A DNA stretch of 9,526 bases. It comes from JAPEKQ01 sp964597945. GTDB lineage: Bacteria; Joyebacterota; Joyebacteria; Joyebacterales; Joyebacteraceae. The notes below the pieces were generated by a model. The model was not told the origin of the DNA and ran no database searches. It saw only the letters and a program-made list of their open reading frames with translations. The stretch is from the NCBI GenBank assembly GCA_964597945.1, contig CAZRAD010000112.1, positions 1 to 9,526 on the forward strand, in the 5' to 3' direction. Of this stretch, positions 1 to 6,000 are shown piece after piece; position 1 is the first letter of the stretch; every line of letters starts with the position of its first letter. Position numbers and translations under genes: made by a program.

Positions 1-137
1 GTGTACGCGCCGGACCCCCGGACGGCGAGGCGCAATATCGGCTCTTTGTTCGGGAACATACGGCGGACTGGTGGACTCCAATCCTGTGTGACGCAGAGAC
101 GCTCCCCGTGTTCGCCAGCAAAGGAGGAGTCAGATGA
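1..137 (+). CDS. possible 3' end of an upstream gene (partial, unknown function)
   Basis: A frame whose first full codon is at base 3 stays open for 44 codons and ends with TGA at 135-137. That stop overlaps the ATG of the next gene as ATGA, a common translational-coupling arrangement. The readable C-terminus includes QYRLFVREHTADWWTPILCD and ends ...LPVFASKGGVR, which has ordinary protein composition, unlike the Arg-rich alternative frame over the same bases. The last codons also supply the Shine-Dalgarno sequence of the next gene. No family was recognised and no start is visible, because the gene would begin outside the window. The alternative is that this is non-coding leader, so the call rests on composition and the ATGA overlap only. 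Confidence 0.4.
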   Translation, partial: VRAGPPDGEAQYRLFVREHTADWWTPILCDAETLPVFASKGGVR

Positions 138-1078
138 AGAAGTTCAGTACGACCGCAGCGAGCGCCGCTGCTTGGCCCACCGCCGGGGTGCTGTTGAGAC
201 GCCTCGCGACCGCGGCGCTCGCTACGGTCCTTCTTCTCAGTGTATTCGCCTTCGCCGGTTGTGGCGAGGGAGTCACCGCTGCGGCGCCCGACGCCCTGGG
301 TGATGATGCGGCCATACGCGAGTTCATGGAGGAGGAGGGGCTGTTTGATGATCTCGGGATGTACGAGGCCGGGGAACAGTCGTCCGGCGGCGGCGATCGT
401 GAGGTTATCGACCCGCTGACCTTCTGGCGCGTCGTGACCGACCTCTCCGTTCACCGCGATGTCATCGTCGACACGCTCGCGGGTACGGCTGAGGCGACCA
501 TTTACCGCGAGGTGTGGGGCGAGCTTCATATCGTCACCGAGGGCATGGAGGAGATCGTCAAGCCGTTCCACCACACGGGAGAACGCTACGCGAACTTCGC
601 GCTCGCCGAGGACCCGGTCGAAGATGACCGCGAGGGTGGGAAGCACCGATACCGCTGCGGACGTTGGGAACTCACCGAGATTTCAGGATTCCTCGGCCAG
701 TCCGATGACCTTTCTCTGAGTATCGACTGGATCCATATCCAGGGTGACTCTGTCGACGTCACGATCACTGATCCACTCGAACTGATGACCATCCCTGAAG
801 AGATTATGCTGTTCGAGGTGGGCGAGGAGGTCACCGTGACGGTCTCCGGACCGCCGGCGGACGCGATCCTCTTTCTCCATACGCGGCACTGGCACTCGCC
901 GTTCGTCTTTGACGGCGCGACGTTCTCAGGCACATGGACGGTGCAGCGTGCCGGCCGATGCTGCGCCTGGGTGACCGCCCTGGACCACGAAACGCTCTTC
1001 GATTCCGACTACCCGGATGACTGGATGGTATGGGGGATGCCCTACGCGGTCTTCCGTGACGCGCCGGGAATCGAGTAG
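134..1078 (+). CDS. exported lipoprotein, unknown function, Ig-like C-terminal half
   Basis: The 314-residue product begins with a basic n-region and a hydrophobic stretch (about residues 25-41) followed by a lipobox, FAGC, with the lipidation Cys at residue 43. It is therefore predicted to be a lipid-anchored periplasmic or surface protein. After an Ala/Asp/Glu-rich spacer (about 45-88) come two regions. Residues 90-190 form a mixed alpha/beta block with conserved-looking aromatic patches (PLTFWRV, KPFHHTGERYANF, CGRWELTEISGF). Residues 215-312 look like a beta-sandwich, with the pattern VGEEVTVTV...FSGTWTVQRAGRCCAWVTALD. Cysteines besides Cys43 are C175, C276 and C277; the adjacent pair is unusual. 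The start is supported by AAGGAGG at 121-127, six bases upstream of the ATG. A possible upstream gene overlaps it by ATGA, and the next gene is 301 bases away. I do not recognise a named family, and the Ig-like assignment is from strand pattern only. Confidence 0.85.
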   Translation: MKKFSTTAASAAAWPTAGVLLRRLATAALATVLLLSVFAFAGCGEGVTAAAPDALGDDAAIREFMEEEGLFDDLGMYEAGEQSSGGGDREVIDPLTFWRVVTDLSVHRDVIVDTLAGTAEATIYREVWGELHIVTEGMEEIVKPFHHTGERYANFALAEDPVEDDREGGKHRYRCGRWELTEISGFLGQSDDLSLSIDWIHIQGDSVDVTITDPLELMTIPEEIMLFEVGEEVTVTVSGPPADAILFLHTRHWHSPFVFDGATFSGTWTVQRAGRCCAWVTALDHETLFDSDYPDDWMVWGMPYAVFRDAPGIE

Positions 1079-1101
1079 AGCACTCGGAGAACCCGGGCGC
1101 G

Positions 1102-1120
1102 CCCGCGGTTCCGCCGCGGG
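1102..1120 (+). terminator. possible terminator hairpin after the lipoprotein gene
   Basis: CCCGCGG at 1102-1108 and CCGCGGG at 1114-1120 form a perfect 7-bp GC stem with the 5-base loop TTCCG, 24 bases after the stop codon. There is no U-run behind it, so it is not a classical intrinsic terminator. It could act as an RNA 3'-end stabiliser or simply reflect high GC. Confidence 0.3.
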
Positions 1121-1210
1121 GGTGCTCGCACACTGCAGATGCGCTCTTGTTGGCCATACCGGCCGCCCGCTCACTGTCGGCGCCCTCCACATGTGCCGAC
1201 GCCCACGTAT

Positions 1211-1243
1211 GCGCCCGGGCGGCCGGTTTCTATTGCCCGGCGC
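1211..1243 (+). other. inverted repeat, 9 bp with one bulge
   Basis: GCGCC at 1211-1215 plus GGGC at 1217-1220 pair with GCCC at 1235-1238 plus GGCGC at 1239-1243. C1216 is bulged and the loop is 14 bases. It lies in the intergenic region upstream of the gene at 1380. The function is unknown, and in a GC-rich spacer a stem of this length can occur by chance. Confidence 0.3.
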
Positions 1244-1262
1244 TCGAATACCGTGCGAACTG

Positions 1263-1288
1263 CGCCCTCATGGGGTACCATGAGGGCG
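1263..1288 (+). other. perfect 11-bp inverted repeat with GGTA loop
   Basis: CGCCCTCATGG (1263-1273) and CCATGAGGGCG (1278-1288) are exact reverse complements separated by GGTA. A G-U pair (1262/1289) could extend the stem. The repeat is centred about 105 bases upstream of the ATG at 1380. As RNA it would be a very stable tetraloop hairpin, and as DNA it could be a dyad operator. No T-run follows, so an intrinsic terminator is less likely than an operator, attenuator arm or RNA stabiliser. Confidence 0.6.
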
Positions 1289-1336
1289 TCGGAGTATCGT
1301 GATGCCGACAAACGTTGGTGCATTGCATGGGGGTCT

Positions 1337-1360
1337 CGGGCGCCAGGAGTATCGCGCCCG
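1337..1360 (+). promoter_or_regulatory. leader hairpin presenting AGGAG in its loop
   Basis: CGGGCGC (1337-1343) pairs perfectly with GCGCCCG (1354-1360) over 7 bp. The 10-base loop is CAGGAGTATC, so a Shine-Dalgarno-like AGGAG sits single-stranded at the tip, about 20 bases upstream of the real Shine-Dalgarno. Hairpins with GGA in the loop placed just 5' of a ribosome site are the typical target shape of CsrA/RsmA-type translational repressors. Whether this genome has such a protein is unknown. The structure is seen; the role is inference. Confidence 0.35.
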
Positions 1361-1367
1361 CACGAAG

Positions 1368-1374
1368 AAGGAGG
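1368..1374 (+). promoter_or_regulatory. Shine-Dalgarno that fixes the start at 1380
   Basis: AAGGAGG ends five bases before the ATG at 1380. This selects that ATG over the in-frame ATG at 1299, whose product would carry 27 extra residues in front of an otherwise perfect signal peptide. Confidence 0.85.
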
Positions 1375-1379
1375 CAGTC

Positions 1380-2111
1380 ATGAAGCGCTGGAGTCCACGT
1401 GCGGTTGTGCTCATCGCGTCCATGGTGCTCGCAGTCGCGGCGCCGGCCCTCGGTTTCGGTGGTGGCGGTATGGGTCAGGCCATGCCGAAGGATATGTGGG
1501 GCGGCGCCGAGTTCAAGCCGGTCGTCGGTCAGTGGGCCGAGTATCTGATGACATCCACGGACGAAGAGCCGGTCACCATCCGTATCTCCATCGTCGGTGA
1601 GGAGGACGGTGCCTTCTGGTACGAGATGCAGATGACCGGCGAGGAAGAGGACGGTTTCGTCACCAAGATGCTCGTCTCGGGCGACCCGGAGGAGCAGGAC
1701 AACCTGAAGCGCCTCATCATCAAGGGTGGCGACGAGCCCGCGATGGAGATGCCCGTTGGTGGCGGCGGCATGATGGGCGGCATGATGGGCATGGGTGGTG
1801 GAGAGGTCGAGGAAGAGGAGTACGAGACGGACAGCGTCATGCCGTCGGACCTGGGCATGGAGACTGTCGTGGTCCCTGCCGGGACGTTCGAGGCGCACCA
1901 CTGGCGCGTTGAGGATGAGGATATCCGCTTCGACATGTGGCAGGCCGAGAACGTCGGCCCCTACGGTACCGTGAAGAGCTCGTCGGACGACTTCGAGATG
2001 GTGCTCACGGCGTACGGCGACGATGCGAAGTCGGCGATCACCGAGGAGCCCGAGAAGTTCGAGATGCCGTCATTCGACATGAAGGGACTCGGCGGGGCCT
2101 TCGGCGGGTAG
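1380..2111 (+). CDS. secreted Met/Gly-rich protein of unknown function
   Basis: The 243-residue product starts with a clear Sec signal peptide (MKRWSPRAVVLIASMVLAVA, then APALG), with likely cleavage near residues 23-25, so it is periplasmic or secreted. The mature protein alternates strand-like segments (VGQWAEYLM, VTIRISIVGEEDGAFWYEMQ, ETVVVPAGTFEAHHWRVED, VGPYGTVKSS, FEMVLTAYGDDA). The 'VPAGTFEA...W...GPYGTVK...MVLTAYG' pattern resembles DUF3108/LolA-like beta-rich periplasmic proteins; this is a resemblance, not an identification. Residues 122-141 form a Met/Gly insert (core GGGGMMGGMMGMGGG) followed by EVEEEEYE. Met makes up 22 of 243 residues (about 9%), far above normal. Met clusters in exported proteins can bind Cu(I)/Ag(I), but there is no canonical copper motif. 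It lies between the lipoprotein gene and the cytochrome-like gene, with a hairpin before and after it. Confidence 0.85.
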   Translation: MKRWSPRAVVLIASMVLAVAAPALGFGGGGMGQAMPKDMWGGAEFKPVVGQWAEYLMTSTDEEPVTIRISIVGEEDGAFWYEMQMTGEEEDGFVTKMLVSGDPEEQDNLKRLIIKGGDEPAMEMPVGGGGMMGGMMGMGGGEVEEEEYETDSVMPSDLGMETVVVPAGTFEAHHWRVEDEDIRFDMWQAENVGPYGTVKSSSDDFEMVLTAYGDDAKSAITEEPEKFEMPSFDMKGLGGAFGG

Positions 2112-2149
2112 CAGTCTCGCCGGCAACTCCAGGACATCCAGAGAATCAC

Positions 2150-2190
2150 AACACAGGGAGGAGCCGGAATCGTGGCTGTCTCCCTGTGTT
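2150..2190 (+). terminator. long hairpin, terminator or attenuator between two genes
   Basis: AACACAGGGAG (2150-2160) and CTCCCTGTGTT (2180-2190) are perfect reverse complements. Inside them AGCC (2162-2165) pairs with GGCT (2174-2177), leaving an 8-base loop, GGAATCGT. The sequence after the stem, CGTTTCCCG, has only a short T-run. It starts 38 bases after the stop at 2111 and ends 11 bases before the next Shine-Dalgarno. It could therefore end the upstream message, or act as a leader attenuator for the cytochrome-like gene. The stem is certain; the role is not. Confidence 0.55.
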
Positions 2191-2201
2191 CGTTTCCCGT
2201 C

Positions 2202-2209
2202 AAAGGAGG
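2202..2209 (+). promoter_or_regulatory. Shine-Dalgarno that fixes the start at 2216
   Basis: AAAGGAGG ends six bases before the ATG at 2216. The open frame extends 93 codons further upstream, but that part overlaps the previous gene and is Arg-rich. The Shine-Dalgarno and the signal peptide that begins here set the true start. Confidence 0.85.
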
Positions 2210-2215
2210 AGTGCA

Positions 2216-2851
2216 ATGAGGCTCATGATGCTCATCGTTGTTCTGGCGATCGCCGGCCTGTGCGTCGCGCAGGACGACGCGGTCATGGAGACACCGGTTG
2301 ACGAGGCAGCGGCCGCTGCTGAGGCCGCCGGAACTGAAGAGGCCGAGGCTGCGGAGGAGGCGGAGACGGCGGTCAACGAAGACGTCGCCGAGGAACGCCC
2401 CGCGATCGACGCGTACGCCGAGGCCGAGGACATCATGCTGCACCTGTGCATGGAGTGCCACGGTGACTTCGGACACGATGCCGGGTTCAAGCTGCCGACC
2501 ACGCGAGAGGGGACCGGGATGGTCGGTGTCCCGAGCATTCAGCGGACCGATCTGATGCTCATCGACCTCGAGAAGCCTGAGTCCAGCTATCTCCTTATGA
2601 AGCTGCACGACGACGACGGGATCCTCGGCAAGAGGATGCCGATCGTGCGGTCGCTCACCGAGGAGCAGCTTTCCATGTTCGACCTCTGGGTTGCCGAACT
2701 CTCCGAAGCCTATCTCGCCAGCCTCGAGCCGGAAGACGCAGGCTCCGATGACATGGACGACGCCGAAGATGTGGATGATGCCGACGACGACGGCGAGTGC
2801 GACGACAGCGATGACGACCATGATAACGACCACGATGAGGACCACACGTAG
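2216..2851 (+). CDS. monohaem cytochrome c-like exported protein with acidic His-containing tail
   Basis: The 211-residue product has a Sec signal peptide (MRLMMLIVVLAIAGLCVA, cleavage likely after residue 18). An Ala/Glu-rich linker follows (about 24-60), then a compact haem domain at about 62-170. CMECH at residues 78-82 is a CXXCH covalent haem-attachment motif. Downstream the pattern PESSYLLMKLHDDDGILGKRMP...LTEEQLSMFDLWVAEL matches small cytochrome c domains of the type common in Planctomycetes and FCB bacteria, where the Met of RMP (M141) is the likely sixth haem ligand. The last 41 residues (171-211) are an Asp/Glu tail: 20 Asp and 5 Glu, plus C195 and a regular H202/H206/H210 spacing. 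The tail could bind divalent metals or make the protein soluble and sticky for cationic partners. Expected location is the periplasm or cell surface, as an electron carrier. CXXCH alone does not prove haem loading, but the paired Met motif makes it likely. Confidence 0.85.
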   Translation: MRLMMLIVVLAIAGLCVAQDDAVMETPVDEAAAAAEAAGTEEAEAAEEAETAVNEDVAEERPAIDAYAEAEDIMLHLCMECHGDFGHDAGFKLPTTREGTGMVGVPSIQRTDLMLIDLEKPESSYLLMKLHDDDGILGKRMPIVRSLTEEQLSMFDLWVAELSEAYLASLEPEDAGSDDMDDAEDVDDADDDGECDDSDDDHDNDHDEDHT

Positions 2852-2929
2852 GCGCGGAACGCACCGACAGTGAACGATGATTCATGACAGGCTGCTGAGC
2901 ACTATTCACTCGGTTTCATGAGTCTCGTG

Positions 2930-2938
2930 TGGTATAAT
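2930..2938 (+). promoter_or_regulatory. extended -10 promoter for the protease gene
   Basis: TGG followed by a perfect TATAAT (hexamer at 2933-2938) forms an extended -10 element in an AT-poor genome. I see no good TTGACA-like -35 at 16-18 bases upstream, which fits extended -10 promoters. Transcription would start near 2945, giving a leader of about 100 bases before the ATG at 3048. It is the only clear promoter in the window and implies that the protease can be transcribed independently of the genes before it. Confidence 0.6.
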
Positions 2939-2945
2939 ACGATTG

Positions 2946-2977
2946 GCGGGGAGGCGGTGAGGTGGCCGACTCCCCGC
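2946..2977 (+). promoter_or_regulatory. 5'-end hairpin of the protease leader
   Basis: GCGGGGAG (2946-2953) pairs perfectly with CTCCCCGC (2970-2977) around a 16-base loop. The stem begins at or next to the predicted transcription start. A stem right at the 5' end often protects an mRNA from 5'-dependent decay; as DNA it could instead be a dyad operator just downstream of the promoter. The sequence is seen; the role is inference. Confidence 0.45.
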
Positions 2978-2992
2978 GATTCGTTCATACAC

Positions 2993-3016
2993 AGCACTCC
3001 TCTCATAGCACTCCTC
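2993..3016 (+). repeat. short direct repeat in the protease leader
   Basis: AGCACTCCTC occurs at 2993-3002 and again at 3007-3016, 14 bases apart start to start. Its CUCCU core could weakly pair with the purine-rich Shine-Dalgarno AAAGGGGG at 3034-3041. It may have no function. Confidence 0.4.
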
Positions 3017-3047
3017 GTGGCGAAGGCACTGTGAAAGGGGGTGCGCC

Positions 3048-6000
3048 ATGCGCAGCCTGTGTCTGTGGTCCGTGGCCGTCGCGATCCTCGCTCTCGCAAT
3101 TGTGTTCGTCCTCATCCCGACTCCAGCCCGCGCGTTCCTTCACGACACCTTCGCTGCAGGTCCGGGATTCCCCAATCGCGTCGATGACTACATCGACAAT
3201 CTCTATGCCGTCAGCCCGACCGACCACGTCGATATCATCGTCGACTTCTGCTCCACGCCGACGGCTGCCGACAGCACGTTCCTCGACCAGTACGGTGACA
3301 TCTACGGCGTCTTCCGCTTCATCGACGCCATCGCCGTGCGGAACGTCATGGTTTCAGACTGCTACATCATCGTGAACTACCCGCGTCTGAAGCTCATCGA
3401 GTGGGACCAGACGCTCTCTCCGCATCTGGACGTGAGTGCCTGTGCCATCCAGGCGCGTTCGAGCGGGGCCTACGCATATCCAGGGCACGCCGTGTGGGAC
3501 ATCAATCCGTCGGTCGGTTACATGGGAAGCGGCGTGACTATCGCCATCATCGACAGCGGCGTGGACGACGGCCACCCCGCTCTCTCCGGGAAACGCGTCG
3601 GCGGCTATAACGGGCTGACGCAGACAGGCGGCCCGGGCGTTGATCCGGACGACGACATGGTCGGCTGGTATCACGGCACGTCGGTCGCGTCGATGATCCT
3701 CGCGAGCGACCCCGCGCAGCAGTACATGGGTGTCGCCCCCAACGCGAGCTACGTCGACTGCAAGATCTTCGACAACACCGGCACCAGTCCAGCCTCCCGC
3801 TCGGTCGCCACGATCCAGTGGGTCATGCGGAACGCGTCGCAGTACAACATCACCGTCGCGAACATGAGCTTCGGCGGCCGACCCGACGACGGAACGGATG
3901 CCGTCGCCCGCGCGGCGAACGCGCTGGTCGCACAGGGCGTCACCGTCGTCGCATCGGCCGGTAACAATCCGCCCGGCTCAGGCATCTCATCGCCAGGCTC
4001 CGGCAGTGATGTCATCTGTGTCGGCGGCGTGACCGACAATGCGACCATCCTGCGTGGCGATGATCTGTTCGACACCGCCTCCCGGGTTGGGCCGCGAACG
4101 CCTCCGCCGCCATCCTACTCGCTCAGCCAGAACGACCTCAAACCCGAGATCACAGCGTACATGCGTGACATCACGGTCTGCCAGGGCATCAACCCGGGTC
4201 AGAACGGGACGGGATGGTGGCAGCACCCGGGGAACGGAACGTCGTGGGCGACGGCGCACGTCACCGGTGTGGCGGCGCTGATCCTCGAGAAGTATCCGGG
4301 GCTGCCCCCGGCGCAGGTTGACAACCTGATCCGCGTCAACGCCGAGGTGCGCGGCACACCGACCTATCCGTTGGTCGACCCGACGTGGGACTACATGTAC
4401 GGATACGGCATCGTCTCCGCCGCGAACGCGATCAATGCGGTGCTGCTGGCTGACGTGTCGGTGACCGGGTGGGTTCCGGGGACATGGAACAGCAAGGCCA
4501 TCTGGGCCGGTCACTACCCGGTTCAGGTGGGGGATCCGAATACGCTCAATGCGCGCATCTCCGCCAGCGGAGCCTACGCGTCCGGCGTGGTGGTTCTCTT
4601 CGAGCTCATGAGAACCGGGTGGGGTTCGCCCTATGCCCCGATCGCGAGCACAACGGTGAACGTCCCGGCGGGAGGAAGCGTTGTCGCGTCGATCCCGTTC
4701 ACGCCGCTGCCCGGGCAGGATGGGCACAAGTGCCTCCGCGTGACGGCGACCTATGCGTCCGACCCGAATCAGGCGAACAACTCCGCGAAGGAGAATATCG
4801 ACATCGAACCCGCGATGAAATCGTCGCGGCTCGCGCAGCAGCTCGCGTCGCTGTCGGAGTCATCAGCCGGTGTCTCCCCGACGACGGTGACCGCAGGTGC
4901 GGCGTCATCCGGCTCGCGGGCGGCGCGGCGGTTCGCCTATCCCGTGACGATATGCGTCGAGCCGATGGCCGCAGTTCCGTTCAGGACCGCCGACGCGTGC
5001 ATCTGCACGAAGGACCTTCCTCCGGGCGTGACGGCGCACCTCGAGCCCGAGCCGCCGTTCGATCTCCTGCCCGCCGAGTGCGAGCCCTGTTCCCTCATCG
5101 TCGATGTGCCGGACGGTGTCTACTTCGAGCCGGGCGACGCGGTCTACGTCAACGGCTGGTTCTGGGGCAACGGGGTTGCGGAGGGCGGAGTGACCGTCTA
5201 CTTCGTGACCGCTCCGCCGCTCGAGGCGACGATTCCGGAGATTCAGTACACCGAGGACCTGGCGGGCGGTTCACCGCTCATGGACCAGATCGTCAGCACG
5301 AGCGGCATCGCCACGACCGAGAACACGACCTACGGAGGCATGTTCGCGCTCCAGGATGGAGAGGGGGCGTGGTCCGGCGTATTCGCCCTGGACATCGGGA
5401 TTCCTGTGACGCGCGGAGACGAACTGGAGATGACGGGCATGGTGTCCGAACTGAGTGGACTCACCGTGATCCAGCCTATCGCCGGATTCGATGTTGTGAG
5501 CACGGGGAACCCTGTTCCGGAACCGCTGTTGGTGGAGCCCGTGATGATCGATGGCAGCGAGGATCTGGAGGGGGTACTCGTGAAGGTAGAAGAGGCGACC
5601 GTGATCCTCGACGACCCCACGGATTGGATGATCGAGGCGAACGGGACGGCGTGTCGCGTCGGGCGCACTGCGAACTACTCGTACATGCCGTCGATGGGGC
5701 AGCTTCTCGACGTCACCGGAATACCCAACGAGTACGGTCGTTCTCGGAGTCTGCAGCCGCGGGACGATGCCGACATCGAACCGGTCACCGAGGTGCCGCC
5801 GGACGGACTGCCCACGGTGCTGGCGCTTTCGCAGAACGCGCCGAACCCGTTCGGCGGCAGGACCGGCATCGCCTACGCGCTCCCGGTCGAAACGCACGTC
5901 CGGCTGGAGGTCTTCAGCGTGGCCGGGCGCAGGGTGTGTACGCTGGTCGACCAGGTGCAGCCCGCCGGTCACTGGAACATCGACTGGAATGGTCTCGACG

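Larger units (their letters stand above)
1079..1379 (+). other. 301-base intergenic region rich in inverted repeats
   Basis: No convincing gene lies between the lipoprotein stop and the next start. The open frames crossing it are Arg/Pro/Ser-rich GC artefacts that continue out of frame into real genes. It holds four inverted repeats, listed separately (1102-1120, 1211-1243, 1263-1288, 1337-1360), and a short one across the stop codon of the preceding gene (CGAGT at 1072-1076 with ACTCG at 1082-1086). I could not find a clear -35/-10 pair. The density of stems suggests a terminator plus a structured 5' leader for the gene at 1380, but this is inference. Confidence 0.5.

Noticed and set aside
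1299..1379. Earlier in-frame start for the Met-rich protein
   Set aside because: It would bury the signal peptide behind 27 residues and lacks a good Shine-Dalgarno, whereas AAGGAGG sits five bases before 1380.
2255..2275. Possible lipobox around Cys16 of the cytochrome-like protein
   Set aside because: The residue before the Cys is Leu, which does not fit the Gly/Ala/Ser requirement; CVA followed by QDD fits ordinary signal peptidase cleavage better.
2271..2400. GCC/GAG-rich low-complexity stretch as a possible DNA repeat
   Set aside because: It encodes the Ala/Glu linker of the cytochrome-like protein; codons vary and there is no fixed repeat unit, so it is coding low complexity.
1961..2845. 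294-codon minus-strand frame starting with a long hydrophobic stretch
   Set aside because: The hydrophobic start is the antisense of the Asp-rich tail codons (GAC/GAT read as GTC/ATC). The rest overlaps two supported genes and has no ribosome site that I can see.
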